Notes under the pieces: generated by a model | Told to the model about the DNA's origin: nothing | Database searches by the model: none | What the model saw: the letters and a program-made list of their open reading frames with translations, nothing else | Shown: one piece after another, positions 10,899 through 23,214 of the stretch | Layout: every line of letters begins with the position of its first letter | Position numbering within the stretch: the first letter of the stretch is position 1 | Assembly (NCBI RefSeq): GCF_019431455.1 | Contig: NZ_JAHYSR010000020.1 | Coordinates: 1 to 64,000, forward strand | Reading direction: 5' to 3' | Length of the DNA: 64,000 nt | From: Paracoccus bogoriensis | GTDB taxonomy: Bacteria; Pseudomonadota; Alphaproteobacteria; Rhodobacterales; Rhodobacteraceae | Program-made: the position numbers and the translations under genes

Positions 10899-12236
10899 AT
10901 GGAACCCGTCCACATCATCGGCGCCGGACTTGCCGGTTCCGAAGCGGCCTGGCAGATCGCCCGCGCGGGCGTCCCGGTCATCCTGCACGAGATGCGCCCC
11001 GCCAAGAGCACCTTCGCGCACCGCACCGGCGACTGCGCCGAAATGGTCTGCTCGAACAGCTTCCGCTCGGACGATGACGTGATGAACGCCGTCGGCCAGC
11101 TTCATTGGGAGATGCGGGCGGCGGACGGCCTCATCATGCAGATGGCCGCGCGCCACCGCCTGCCTGCAGGCGGCGCGCTGGCCGTGGACCGCGACGCCTT
11201 CTCGGCCGCCGTGACCCAGGCACTGAGGGCCGAGCCGCTGGTCACGATCCGCCCCGGCGAGATCACCGAATTGCCCGAAGGCGGCAACTGGATCGTGGCG
11301 ACGGGGCCGCTGACCTCGGACCCGCTGGCCGACGCGATCCGCAGGCTCACCGGCCGCGAGGCACTGGCCTTTTTCGACGCGATCGCGCCAATCGTCCATG
11401 CCGACACGATCGACATGTCCGTGGCTTGGGAACAATCACGCTATGACAAGGGCGAAACCCCGGCCGAGCGGAAAGCCTATATCAACTGCCCGATGACCAA
11501 GCCCGAATACGAGGCCTTCATCGACGCCCTCCTGGCCGCCGAGAAAACCGAGTTCCACGAGGGCGAGACGGCAGGCTATTTCGACGGCTGCCTGCCGATC
11601 GAGGTCATGGCCGAGCGCGGCCGCGAGACGCTGCGCCACGGCCCGATGAAGCCGGTCGGCCTGACCAACGCGCACCGCCCCGAAGACAAACCCTATGCGG
11701 TGGTGCAGCTTCGCCGCGACAACGCCCTGGGAACGCTCTACAATATCGTGGGCTTCCAGACCAAGATGAAATACGGCGCCCAGACCCGGGTGTTCCGGAT
11801 GATCCCCGGCCTTCAGAACGCCAGCTTTGCCCGTCTCGGCGGCATCCACAGGAACAGCTTCCTCAATTCGCCCAGTCTGCTCGATGACCGGATGCGTCTG
11901 CGTGTGGCGCCGCATTTGCGTTTTGCCGGCCAGATCACGGGGGTCGAGGGCTACGTCGAAAGCGCCGCGATGGGCCTTCTGGCCGGACGCATGGCCGCAG
12001 CCCAGGCCCTCGGACGCGACCTGCCGCCGCCGCCCGCCACCACGGCGATGGGCGCGCTGGTCAACCACATCACCGGCGGCGCCGAGGCCAAGACCTTCCA
12101 GCCGATGAATGTGAATTTCGGCCTCTTTCCGCCTTTGCCCGAGGCGCGCAGCGGACGGCGCGGCCGCAAGGACCGCTATCCGGCCTATACGCAGCGCGCC
12201 AAGGACGATTTCGGCGCATGGCTGGCGGCCCAGTAG
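10899..12236 (+). CDS. trmFO: tRNA (uracil-54,C5)-methyltransferase, folate/FAD-dependent TrmFO
   Basis: A 445-residue flavoprotein that makes m5U54 in tRNA using methylene-tetrahydrofolate. It starts with an FAD-binding [12 protein letters not shown] motif, has the CSNSFRSDD segment carrying a conserved Cys, a second conserved Cys in [13 protein letters not shown], and [13 protein letters not shown] near the C terminus. GGAG at 10889-10892 is correctly spaced for the ATG at 10899; an ATG at 10887 would add four residues but has no such site. Its last 19 bp overlap the start of gluQ, so two tRNA-modification genes are coupled. Confidence 0.95.
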   Translation: MEPVHIIGAGLAGSEAAWQIARAGVPVILHEMRPAKSTFAHRTGDCAEMVCSNSFRSDDDVMNAVGQLHWEMRAADGLIMQMAARHRLPAGGALAVDRDAFSAAVTQALRAEPLVTIRPGEITELPEGGNWIVATGPLTSDPLADAIRRLTGREALAFFDAIAPIVHADTIDMSVAWEQSRYDKGETPAERKAYINCPMTKPEYEAFIDALLAAEKTEFHEGETAGYFDGCLPIEVMAERGRETLRHGPMKPVGLTNAHRPEDKPYAVVQLRRDNALGTLYNIVGFQTKMKYGAQTRVFRMIPGLQNASFARLGGIHRNSFLNSPSLLDDRMRLRVAPHLRFAGQITGVEGYVESAAMGLLAGRMAAAQALGRDLPPPPATTAMGALVNHITGGAEAKTFQPMNVNFGLFPPLPEARSGRRGRKDRYPAYTQRAKDDFGAWLAAQ

Positions 12237-13069
12237 TCCCCGGCGCAGTCACGCGCTTTGCCCCCTCGCCCACGGGGTTTCTGCATCTGGGCCACGCCTT
12301 TTCGGCCCTGACGGCTGCGGAACACGGCCGCTTTCACCTCAGGATCGAGGATATCGACCGCGACCGCTGCCGCCCGGAATTCGAGACGGCGATCTTCGAG
12401 GATCTCGCCTGGCTGGGCCTCGACTGGCCGCAACCGGTCATGCGCCAGTCGGACCGCCTGCCGGTCTATCAGCAAGCGCTGGACCGGCTGTCACCCCTGA
12501 CCTATCCCTGCCGCTGCCGCCGCGGCGATATTCGCGCCGCCCTCTCGGCCCCGCAAGAGGGCGCGCCGCCCGCAGGCCCCGACGGGCTGATCTATCCGGG
12601 CACCTGCCGCCAGCGTCGCCACGATCAGGCCGGGCCCGACGATGTTATCCGGCTCGACACCGCCCGCGCCTTTGCCATGCTGGGCCTTGATCGGCTCGCC
12701 TTCCGCGATCAGGCGATCGAACCCGACCGGGACCAGACCTTGACCGCAGCAGAATTCGCAGCCATGATCGGAGACGTGATCCTTTCCCGGCGCGGCATGG
12801 GCACGTCCTATCACTTGGCGGTCGTTCTCGACGACGCGGCGCAAGGCATCACCCTGGTGACACGTGGCCGTGACCTGTTGCAGGCAACCTTCATCCATAT
12901 CCTGCTGCAACGCCTTCTGGATCTGCCCACCCCCCGCTATCTGCATCACCGCCTGATCCGCGACGAGGCGGGCAAACGCCTTGCCAAACGCGACGATGCC
13001 CGCGCGCTGCGCCATTACCGCGAAGCGGGCGCCACACCCGATGACATCCGCCGCATGATCGGCCTCTGA
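12218..13069 (+). CDS. gluQ: Glutamyl-Q tRNA(Asp) synthetase
   Basis: A 283-residue truncated GluRS paralogue that charges glutamate onto queuosine-34 of tRNA(Asp). The class I signature is [13 protein letters not shown] (HIGH equivalent), followed by [10 protein letters not shown]. The zinc site is visible as CRCRR near residue 98 and PGTC near 129. The KMSKS equivalent is degenerate, KRLAKRD near residue 251. The anticodon-binding domain of GluRS is absent, as is normal for the family. Its start overlaps trmFO by 19 bp. Convergent with hisI, with a hairpin repeat between. Confidence 0.93.
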   Translation: MAGGPVVPGAVTRFAPSPTGFLHLGHAFSALTAAEHGRFHLRIEDIDRDRCRPEFETAIFEDLAWLGLDWPQPVMRQSDRLPVYQQALDRLSPLTYPCRCRRGDIRAALSAPQEGAPPAGPDGLIYPGTCRQRRHDQAGPDDVIRLDTARAFAMLGLDRLAFRDQAIEPDRDQTLTAAEFAAMIGDVILSRRGMGTSYHLAVVLDDAAQGITLVTRGRDLLQATFIHILLQRLLDLPTPRYLHHRLIRDEAGKRLAKRDDARALRHYREAGATPDDIRRMIGL

Positions 13070-13132
13070 CCTTTGCCTTGGCCCAAATATCCCTGGGGGA
13101 GCCCGCAGGGCGGGGGGGGGCAGCGCCCCCCT
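13070..13132 (+). repeat. Dispersed intergenic hairpin repeat, copy A
   Basis: Begins CCTTTGCCTTGGCCCAAATA and ends in a hairpin of GGGGGGC, loop AGC, GCCCCCC (13115-13131). A homologous copy lies inverted at 29799-29864. It fills the whole gap between the convergent genes gluQ and hisI, reaching the hisI stop codon, so it may act as a bidirectional terminator. Confidence 0.7.
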
Positions 13133-13488
13133 TATACCATCGGTGTCATGATCTCGACCTCGTCGCCCTCGCGGATCGCCGTGTAGAAGCACGACCGCCG
13201 GTTCGTGTGACAGGCCGGCCCGGACTGCCGAACCAGAACCAGCAGACAGTCGCGATCGCAATCCACGCGCATTTCGACCAGCTCCTGCACATGGCCCGAG
13301 CTTTCGCCCTTGACCCAGAATCCTCGCCGCGATCGCGACCAATAGGTCACGCGCCCGGTCTCCAGCGTCCGGGCAACGGCCTCGGCATTCATCCAGGCCA
13401 TCATCAGAACCTCGCCCGATGCAGCATCCTGCGCGATGGCGGGAACCAGACCCGCCGCATCATATTTGAGGCTGAGAGGATCGAACAT
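13132..13488 (-). CDS. hisI: Phosphoribosyl-AMP cyclohydrolase
   Basis: A 118-residue enzyme of histidine biosynthesis that opens the adenine ring of PR-AMP. Seen: LKYDAAGLVPAIAQD, LMMAWMNAEAVARTLETG, TYWSRSRRGFWVKGESSGH and the metal-binding VDCDRDCLLVLV ... ACHTNRRSCFY. The separate HisE domain is absent, so this is the monofunctional form. The ATG at 13488 is preceded by AAAGGAAACAGG; a GTG 15 bp upstream would include that ribosome site and is less likely. Divergent from the IscU-like gene 73 bp away. Confidence 0.95.
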   Translation of the reverse strand: MFDPLSLKYDAAGLVPAIAQDAASGEVLMMAWMNAEAVARTLETGRVTYWSRSRRGFWVKGESSGHVQELVEMRVDCDRDCLLVLVRQSGPACHTNRRSCFYTAIREGDEVEIMTPMV

Positions 13489-13561
13489 CCTGTTTCCTTT
13501 CACGGGCTGGCCTCCTATCTAAAGCATGTATCCGGCTTGCGGAAGAACCGAAGGGAAGACC

Positions 13562-14005
13562 ATGTCCGACAGCGACCTCATGCAGCTCTATTCGCGCCGG
13601 ATCCTGGCCCTGACGACAGCCATTCCGCATCTGGGCCGCCTGTCCGACCCGCAGGCCATGGCAACACGCCGGGCGCCGCATTGCGGCTCGTCGGTCAGCG
13701 TGCAGCTGCGCCTTGCCGAAGGCCGGATCGCCGAATTCGCCCAGGAGGTGCGCGCCTGCGCGCTTGGGCAGGCCTCGGCCTCGGTTCTGGGTCAGGCGGT
13801 GATCGGCCGCGACCGCGCCGAAATCGCTGCGGCACGCGACGCCCTGCGAGCCATGCTCACGCAAGAGGCTCCGCCCCCGCGCGCCCCCTTCGACGCGCTC
13901 GAAGCCCTGATCCCGGCGCGCGCCTATCCCAACCGCCATGCCTCGATCCTGCTGGCATGGGAGGCGACGCTCGATGCGATGGACGCCGCGACCAGGGCTG
14001 CCTGA
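13562..14005 (+). CDS. IscU/NifU-like iron-sulfur cluster scaffold family protein
   Basis: A 147-residue member of the IscU_N family (COG0822). The two first cluster-ligand cysteines align (APHCGSSVSV and RACALGQASA), but the third, expected in the C-terminal YPNRHASILLAWEA segment, is absent: the position holds His/Ala/Ser. Relatives beside hisI in Rhodobacteraceae share this, so it is unlikely to be a full Fe-S scaffold; a delivery or unrelated role is possible. The ATG at 13562 follows GAAGGGAAGACC. Its 3' side faces a terminator belonging to the opposite strand. Confidence 0.85.
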   Translation: MSDSDLMQLYSRRILALTTAIPHLGRLSDPQAMATRRAPHCGSSVSVQLRLAEGRIAEFAQEVRACALGQASASVLGQAVIGRDRAEIAAARDALRAMLTQEAPPPRAPFDALEALIPARAYPNRHASILLAWEATLDAMDAATRAA

Positions 14006-14021
14006 CCACGAACAAACCAGG

Positions 14022-14049
14022 AAAAAACCGGCCCGAGCGACCGGGCCGG
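14022..14049 (-). terminator. Rho-independent terminator of the 31-residue membrane protein gene
   Basis: Arms 14042-14049 and 14028-14035 (CCGGCCCG/CGGGCCGG) with a 6-base loop; read on the minus strand it is followed by six T (AAAAAA at 14022-14027 on the plus strand). Confidence 0.75.
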
Positions 14050-14133
14050 CCAAGTTGCGCGTGCTTTAGGGGCAGATAGACCGCACAGGCAAGCGGCCAT
14101 GAGCAACGCGGGGCAGAAACGGCAGGCGAAATC

Positions 14134-14229
14134 TCAGGGTTGCAGGATGGCGGGCAACCACAGAATGACGGTGGTGATCACGGCCAGGGCGGTTACACCG
14201 ATGATATCGGACAGAAATTCAGGGGTCAT
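14134..14229 (-). CDS. 31-residue single-span membrane protein
   Basis: A short gene encoding MTPEFLSDIIGVTAL and then AVITTVILWLPAILQP: one hydrophobic span (about residues 9-27) with a short acidic head. It has a clear ribosome site (GAGGAG seven bases before the ATG), an AT-rich leader upstream (14235-14300), and a hairpin plus T-run terminator 85 bp downstream, so it looks like an independent transcription unit. I recognise no family. It is the last intact gene before the IS3/IS66 debris. Confidence 0.7.
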   Translation of the reverse strand: MTPEFLSDIIGVTALAVITTVILWLPAILQP

Positions 14230-14383
14230 GGCGGCAACTCCTCTATGTTGCTTTTTTGTTCCCATATTCATCCGATTCGGTAAAGAACTTTTTAAGAACA
14301 ATCTCGGATTTCGGGCTTGTCCGCCTTGATCCAGAGATTTGCACTGAACCGCGCCGGGTTTCCCGGAGGCTGATCGATCCTGG

Positions 14384-14583
14384 TTACGCGGCCGCAGGTT
14401 CAGCTTCCAGAGCGGCGTAGAAGTCGGCCTCGGCTTCGGCTGGCGGGCTGTTCCCGGTGGGCTCCAGCAGGCGGCGGCTGTTGAACCAGTCGCGACCCCT
14501 TTGAGCGTGGCGTAGTCCACAGCCTCGACGCCAGGCCATGGGCCGCGGCGATGGATGACCTCGGCCTTGAACAAACCGTTGCG
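14384..14583 (-). pseudogene. IS3-family transposase (OrfB), C-terminal fragment, frameshifted
   Basis: On the minus strand the sequence reads GLFKAEVIHRRGPWPGVEAV ... YATLK, then, after a one-frame shift near 14500, DWFNSRRLLEPTGNSPPAEA ending AEPAAA and TAA at 14384. This is the C-terminus of IS3-family (IS407/IS3-type) OrfB integrase-like transposases, after the catalytic region. The rest of the element is not recognisable. Confidence 0.85.
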
Positions 14584-14839
14584 CCCGGTGTCCCAAGAAC
14601 CGATGGCGGGGCTGCTCGATCAGGATTGCCTGCCCCTTCACCTCGGTCACAAGCCGCGCGGCGAGGACCGCAGCGAGCGGCTGGCTTTTGGTCGGTCGGT
14701 CCGTCCCTGGTAAGGCCCGCTATTGCGCATCACCCCTGCGCGCCATCAGGTCACCCTCAAAAAACGCCCCCGACATGCCTGCCCCAAGGGGCGCATGGGC
14801 TTGGCGCAAGCCATGGCGCCCGCGCATCTGTTGAAGGAC

Positions 14840-15259
14840 AGTTAGCCTACCAAGGCGCTTTTGGCGCAGATTGCCGTCTCCGGGCATTCCGAACCTATGC
14901 CACTCAACCGGCGGGCCGTGGTGATGGTGGTGCACGGGTTTCCGATCCACCGCCCGGTGCTGGCCGGCGGGATGGGTTGGAACGGTGCCATGATCGCCCC
15001 GGTTGTTGACCACAGGGCCAAGCGCCTGCTGGCCGGCAGCCCCGGCTTCATGTCGCCGAAACCACCGCCCTGATTCCGGTTCTGGGCAAGGGAAGACCGG
15101 GACGGGCAATCTCTGGGCCGTCTTGCGCGATGACCACGGTTGGAACGGCCCCGCGCCGTTCGACGCGGCGCTGAATCAGCGACCAGGGCGAAACGGCGAA
15201 TACGCCGCCGACATCCCTGATGGCTCCGCCGGCACGATCCGGGCCGATGCCCATAGGGC

Positions 15260-15263
<4 letters not shown>
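14840..15263 (+). pseudogene. IS66-family transposase (TnpC), internal fragment, several frameshifts
   Basis: Read in pieces: LLAQIAVSGHSEPMPLNRRA and GMGWNGAMIAPVVDHRAKRL in one frame (about 14855-15035), then GKTGTGNLWAVLRDDHGWNG and GEYAADIPDGSAGTIRADA in another (about 15090-15250). These match consecutive parts of the IS66 TnpC transposase domain. Frameshifts and a loss of the C-terminal half show it is dead. It ends at a TAG (15261-15263) overlapping the recG stop on the other strand. Between 14584 and 14840 I see only unassignable debris. Confidence 0.8.
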
Positions 15264-19716
<4,453 letters not shown>

Positions 19717-19723
19717 TCAGCCG

Positions 19724-20434
19724 TCAGGCGCCAAGTGCCAGCCGCTCCTCCTGGGCGGGGCCGGGATCACGCAGGACATAGCCGCGGCCCCATACGGTCT
19801 CGATGTAATTCTCGCCACCAAGAGCCTCGCTCAGCTTCTTGCGAAGCTTGCAGATGAAAACGTCGATGATCTTCAGCTCGGGCTCGTCCATGCCGCCGTA
19901 AAGATGGTTGAGGAACATCTCCTTGGTCAGGGTGGTGCCCTTGCGCAGGCTCAGAAGCTCGAGGATCTGGTATTCCTTGCCGGTCAGGTTCACCGGCCGC
20001 CCCGCCACCTCGACCGAGCGCGCGTCGAGATTCACGGTGATTTCGCCGGTGCGGATCAGAGCCTGGCTATGCCCCTTGGACCGGCGGATGATCGCCTGGA
20101 TGCGGGCCTGCAACTCATCGCGATTGAAGGGCTTGGTCATGTAGTCGTCCGCACCGAAGCCGAACCCCCGCAGCTTGCTTTCGGTGTCGTCCGAGCCGGT
20201 CAGAATCAGGATCGGCGTGTCGATCCGCGCCAGTCGCAGGTGACGCAGAACCTCCATCCCATGCATGTCGGGAAGGTCCAGATCCAGCAGGATCAGATCG
20301 TAATCATAGAGCTTTGCAAGGTCGATACCCTCCTCGCCCATATCGGTGCGGAACACATTGTAGCTGGCAGCCGTCAGCATCAATTCGATCGCGCGTGCGG
20401 TGCTGGGATCGTCCTCCACCAGAAGAATACGCAT
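19724..20434 (-). CDS. ctrA: Cell-cycle response regulator CtrA
   Basis: A 236-residue OmpR-family regulator, the size of CtrA. The receiver domain has the acidic pair in VEDDP (8-9), phosphoacceptor Asp51 (LLDLDLPDM; same number as Caulobacter CtrA), Thr in LTGSDD and Lys in [10 protein letters not shown]. The C-terminal winged helix contains [23 protein letters not shown] and FICKLRKKL. In Rhodobacterales CtrA mostly controls motility, gene-transfer-agent and surface genes and is not essential. The ATG at 20434 gives the canonical MRILLVEDD start. A CtrA-type box lies 56 bp upstream. Confidence 0.96.
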   Translation of the reverse strand: MRILLVEDDPSTARAIELMLTAASYNVFRTDMGEEGIDLAKLYDYDLILLDLDLPDMHGMEVLRHLRLARIDTPILILTGSDDTESKLRGFGFGADDYMTKPFNRDELQARIQAIIRRSKGHSQALIRTGEITVNLDARSVEVAGRPVNLTGKEYQILELLSLRKGTTLTKEMFLNHLYGGMDEPELKIIDVFICKLRKKLSEALGGENYIETVWGRGYVLRDPGPAQEERLALGA

Positions 20435-20489
20435 GGCCGATACATCCTTCGATTCGCCGTGGTCCTTGCCCGACCATCGCGCCAACAGG

Positions 20490-20504
20490 TTAATATGGCG
20501 TTAC
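20490..20504. promoter_or_regulatory. CtrA-box-like site upstream of ctrA
   Basis: TTAA, seven bases, TTAC: one mismatch from the full CtrA site TTAA-N7-TTAA. It lies between ctrA and sciP, 56 bp before the ctrA ATG, a position suited to autoregulation. Binding is inferred. Confidence 0.55.
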
Positions 20505-20524
20505 CATGCAACCGGACAGCCGCA

Positions 20525-20809
20525 TTAATCAACCCTCGGTTGTCTAAACCTCTGCAGAGAAGTGATCTTCAGCGCAGTGCGGCCATGTTTTTCAATGGCA
20601 CTGGCCCAGGCGTCGAGTTCCTCGTCCGACAGGCCGTAGCGGCGCAGAGCCTCGTCCCGCGCGATCAGACCGTGGCGGATGGCCAGCACGACCACTTCCT
20701 TGCGGCTGGCGACCCAGCGGGTATCGCCGGGCGGCAGGTCGGCCATCGTCAGAATACGTCCATCCGGCAAGGTCACGGTTCTTGGCCCAGAGCTCTTTTT
20801 CACGAACAT
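20525..20809 (-). CDS. sciP: DUF1153/SciP-type CtrA-associated regulator
   Basis: A 94-residue protein of the DUF1153 family. In Caulobacter SciP binds CtrA or DNA beside it and represses CtrA-activated genes. Seen: [20 protein letters not shown], then [20 protein letters not shown] and [11 protein letters not shown], the diagnostic helix-turn-helix-like core. Genes of this family precede ctrA in Rhodobacterales, and here it is 90 bp upstream on the same strand with the CtrA-like box between them. The ATG has AAGGACAGGTTGA upstream. Confidence 0.88.
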   Translation of the reverse strand: MFVKKSSGPRTVTLPDGRILTMADLPPGDTRWVASRKEVVVLAIRHGLIARDEALRRYGLSDEELDAWASAIEKHGRTALKITSLQRFRQPRVD

Positions 20810-20977
20810 TCAACCTGTCCTTCGTTGCACGGACAGACCATCGCATCGCCCCATTGCCCGCCGGTTAACCGGCCCGACGTTTCAGCCGGCCGATCCCTTG
20901 AGATTGTCGGGCATTTGCTTATATTTCGATCCAATCCGCCGCCCCAAGGGCCAGCACGCCCGCCCCCGGAGATCGCC

Positions 20978-22147
20978 ATGACCGCAACCGCTCTGACCGA
21001 CGCCCCTTCGGGGGTTGCGGAAATCAACAGTCTCGGCTTTGCCAAACCGCCCGCTCAGACGCGCGTGGTCGTGGCGATGTCGGGCGGTGTGGACAGTTCG
21101 GTCGTCGCCGCCAAGCTGAAGGCCGAGGGCTATGACGTGATCGGCGTGACATTGCAGCTTTACGACCATGGGGCGGCGCTGGCCAAGAAAGGCGCCTGCT
21201 GCGCGGGTCAGGACATCCACGACGCCCGCCGCGTGGCCGAGCGGATGGGCTTTCCGCATTATGTGCTGGATTACGAGAACAAATTCCGCGAATCGGTGAT
21301 CGACGAATTCGCCGACGCCTATCTGGCCGGTGCGACACCGGTGCCCTGCATCCGCTGCAACGAGCGGGTGAAGTTCCGCGACCTGCTGAACACGGCGCGC
21401 GATCTGGATGCCGATTGCATGGCGACCGGCCACTACATCCAGCGCAAGCAGGGCGCCAAGGCTGAATTGCACATGGCCGCCGACCCGGCCCGCGACCAGA
21501 GCTATTTCCTGTTCTCGACCACACAGGAACAACTTGATTTCCTGCGTTTTCCGCTCGGCCATCTGCCCAGCAAGGCCGAGACGCGCGCCCTGGCCGCCGA
21601 ATACGGCCTGAACGTGGCCGACAAGCCCGACAGCCAGGACATCTGCTTCGTGCCGAACGGCGACTATGCTTGGGTGATCGAGAAGCTGCGTCCCGGCGCG
21701 GCCGATCCGGGCGAGATCGTGGACATGGAAGGCCGCGTCTTGGGCCAGCATCGCGGCGTGATCCATTACACGATCGGGCAGCGGCGAGGCCTGGGGATCG
21801 GGGGCTTGGGCGATCCGCTTTATGTGGTGCGTCTGGAACCCGACAACCGCCGCGTCGTCGTGGGGCCGAAATCGGCGCTGGCCACCACCATGGTCAACGT
21901 GACCGAGGTGAACTGGCTAGGCGACCAGCCCTTCGATGGAGAAATCGCCTGCTCGGTCCGCATCCGCTCGACCCGGCCGCCCCGGCCCGCCATCCTGCGC
22001 GCCCTGCCTGGCAATCGCGCCGAGGTCGAACTGCTGGATCCCGAGGAAGGGGTCAGCCCCGGCCAGGCCTGCGTGTTCTACGAGACCGGCGGAACCCGTG
22101 TTCTGGGCGGCGGCTGGATCAGCCTGCGTCGGCGGCCAGCTGCCTGA
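20978..22147 (+). CDS. mnmA: tRNA-specific 2-thiouridylase MnmA
   Basis: A 389-residue enzyme making s2U34 in tRNAs for Lys, Glu and Gln. The PP-loop ATPase motif is [12 protein letters not shown]. The catalytic cysteines are Cys124 ([12 protein letters not shown]) and Cys223 (DSQDICFVP), spaced as in the E. coli enzyme. [12 protein letters not shown] and a C-terminal beta-barrel with [11 protein letters not shown] follow. The ATG at 20978 has GGAG at good spacing; an open frame continues upstream without similarity. Its last 29 bp overlap the end of sufE on the opposite strand. Confidence 0.97.
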   Translation: MTATALTDAPSGVAEINSLGFAKPPAQTRVVVAMSGGVDSSVVAAKLKAEGYDVIGVTLQLYDHGAALAKKGACCAGQDIHDARRVAERMGFPHYVLDYENKFRESVIDEFADAYLAGATPVPCIRCNERVKFRDLLNTARDLDADCMATGHYIQRKQGAKAELHMAADPARDQSYFLFSTTQEQLDFLRFPLGHLPSKAETRALAAEYGLNVADKPDSQDICFVPNGDYAWVIEKLRPGAADPGEIVDMEGRVLGQHRGVIHYTIGQRRGLGIGGLGDPLYVVRLEPDNRRVVVGPKSALATTMVNVTEVNWLGDQPFDGEIACSVRIRSTRPPRPAILRALPGNRAEVELLDPEEGVSPGQACVFYETGGTRVLGGGWISLRRRPAA

Positions 22148-22529
22148 TCCGTGCGATCATCGCACGAACGCCGTTAGACCGCTGCGCTGAAAGGTGTTCG
22201 TCCAGACCCAGTCGGGCCAATTGCGCCTGCGCGTCCACCTCTGCCACCTGCTCGACGGGCAGGCCCGAATACAATGCGTGCAGCACCGCAATCAGCCCGC
22301 GCACGATCAGCGCATCGCTGTCGCCCTGAAAGTCAAAGCGGCCATTCTCGATCCGGGGCATGATCCAGACCTGGCTGGCGCAGCCATCGACCTTGGTGGC
22401 GGGCACCTGAAAGGCCGGATCCATCGGGGGCATGGCGCGCCCCAGTTCGATCACGTGACGGTAGCGATCCTCCCAATCGTCGAGGAAATCGAAGGTGGCG
22501 GCAATGTCTTCAAAGGCGGGGGTAGCCAT
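22119..22529 (-). CDS. sufE: Cysteine desulfuration protein SufE
   Basis: A 136-residue sulfur acceptor that takes persulfide from SufS for Fe-S cluster assembly. The acceptor Cys50 sits in [11 protein letters not shown], with [18 protein letters not shown] and [17 protein letters not shown] later in the protein. It stands alone, with no other suf genes here. AGGAGAACCCC precedes the ATG. It is convergent with mnmA and the coding regions overlap by 29 bp, so any readthrough would be antisense; both proteins handle persulfide sulfur. Confidence 0.94.
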   Translation of the reverse strand: MATPAFEDIAATFDFLDDWEDRYRHVIELGRAMPPMDPAFQVPATKVDGCASQVWIMPRIENGRFDFQGDSDALIVRGLIAVLHALYSGLPVEQVAEVDAQAQLARLGLDEHLSAQRSNGVRAMIARIRQLAADAG

Positions 22530-22665
22530 GGGGTTCTCCTGTCTCGGGAAACGGGGTAGCCTGCGCGTGCCCCAAGGTCAAAGAGGCTTTTCGGCGCGCC
22601 CCCTTTGGCCTAACACTCTGGCCAGTGCCGCCTCTGCACGGCGGGACCGCAGAAGGGATGCCGCG

Positions 22666-23157
22666 ATGATCAGACTGACCCTGCCGCTGTTGATTGCCGC
22701 GCTGGCGCTGTCGGGCTGTGCGCGGCTTGGCGAAAGCAGGCTGAACCCGTTTCGCGGTGGCCCGACCACCCCGGCCACGCTGACGCCCGAGGGCGGCTAT
22801 GCGCTGCGCGACGCGCGCCCGGCCGTTCCGATGCTGATCGGGGCGGAATGGCACCCCCTGCCCGAGGGGAGGCTGTTGGTCGTGCGCGGCTTGGCGCCGG
22901 TCAAGGGCTATCATTCGGCAGACCTGATCACCGAACGGGTGCAGCCCGGCGGCAGGCTGGCACCTGATGCCGACGGTGTGTTGCGGTTGCGCTTTGTCGC
23001 CGCGCCGCCGGCGGCGGGCGATCCGGCGGCGGCCCTGCGCGCGGATGCGGCGACCGACACGATCACGGTGGCCCGCCCGATCAGCTTTGCCCAGCTTCGC
23101 CGCATCGCGGCCATCGAGATCACCGGCGGCGACAGGGTCATCCGCCTGTCGCGCTGA
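22666..23157 (+). CDS. Predicted lipoprotein
   Basis: A 163-residue protein with a lipoprotein signal (LPLLIAALALSGC; lipidated Cys18). The mature part contains no domain I can name; it alternates beta-like stretches (GRLLVVRGLAPVKGY, DTITVARPISFAQLRRI, IEITGGDRVIRLSR), suggesting a small beta-sandwich. The ATG at 22666 is preceded by AAGGGATG. It lies 57 bp upstream of dnaX on the same strand. Function unknown. Confidence 0.8.
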   Translation: MIRLTLPLLIAALALSGCARLGESRLNPFRGGPTTPATLTPEGGYALRDARPAVPMLIGAEWHPLPEGRLLVVRGLAPVKGYHSADLITERVQPGGRLAPDADGVLRLRFVAAPPAAGDPAAALRADAATDTITVARPISFAQLRRIAAIEITGGDRVIRLSR

Positions 23158-23214
23158 TCCGGTTGCCGCCCACCGGCGCGGGGGCTAAGGTGGCGGCTTC
23201 AAGACAGGTGCCCG

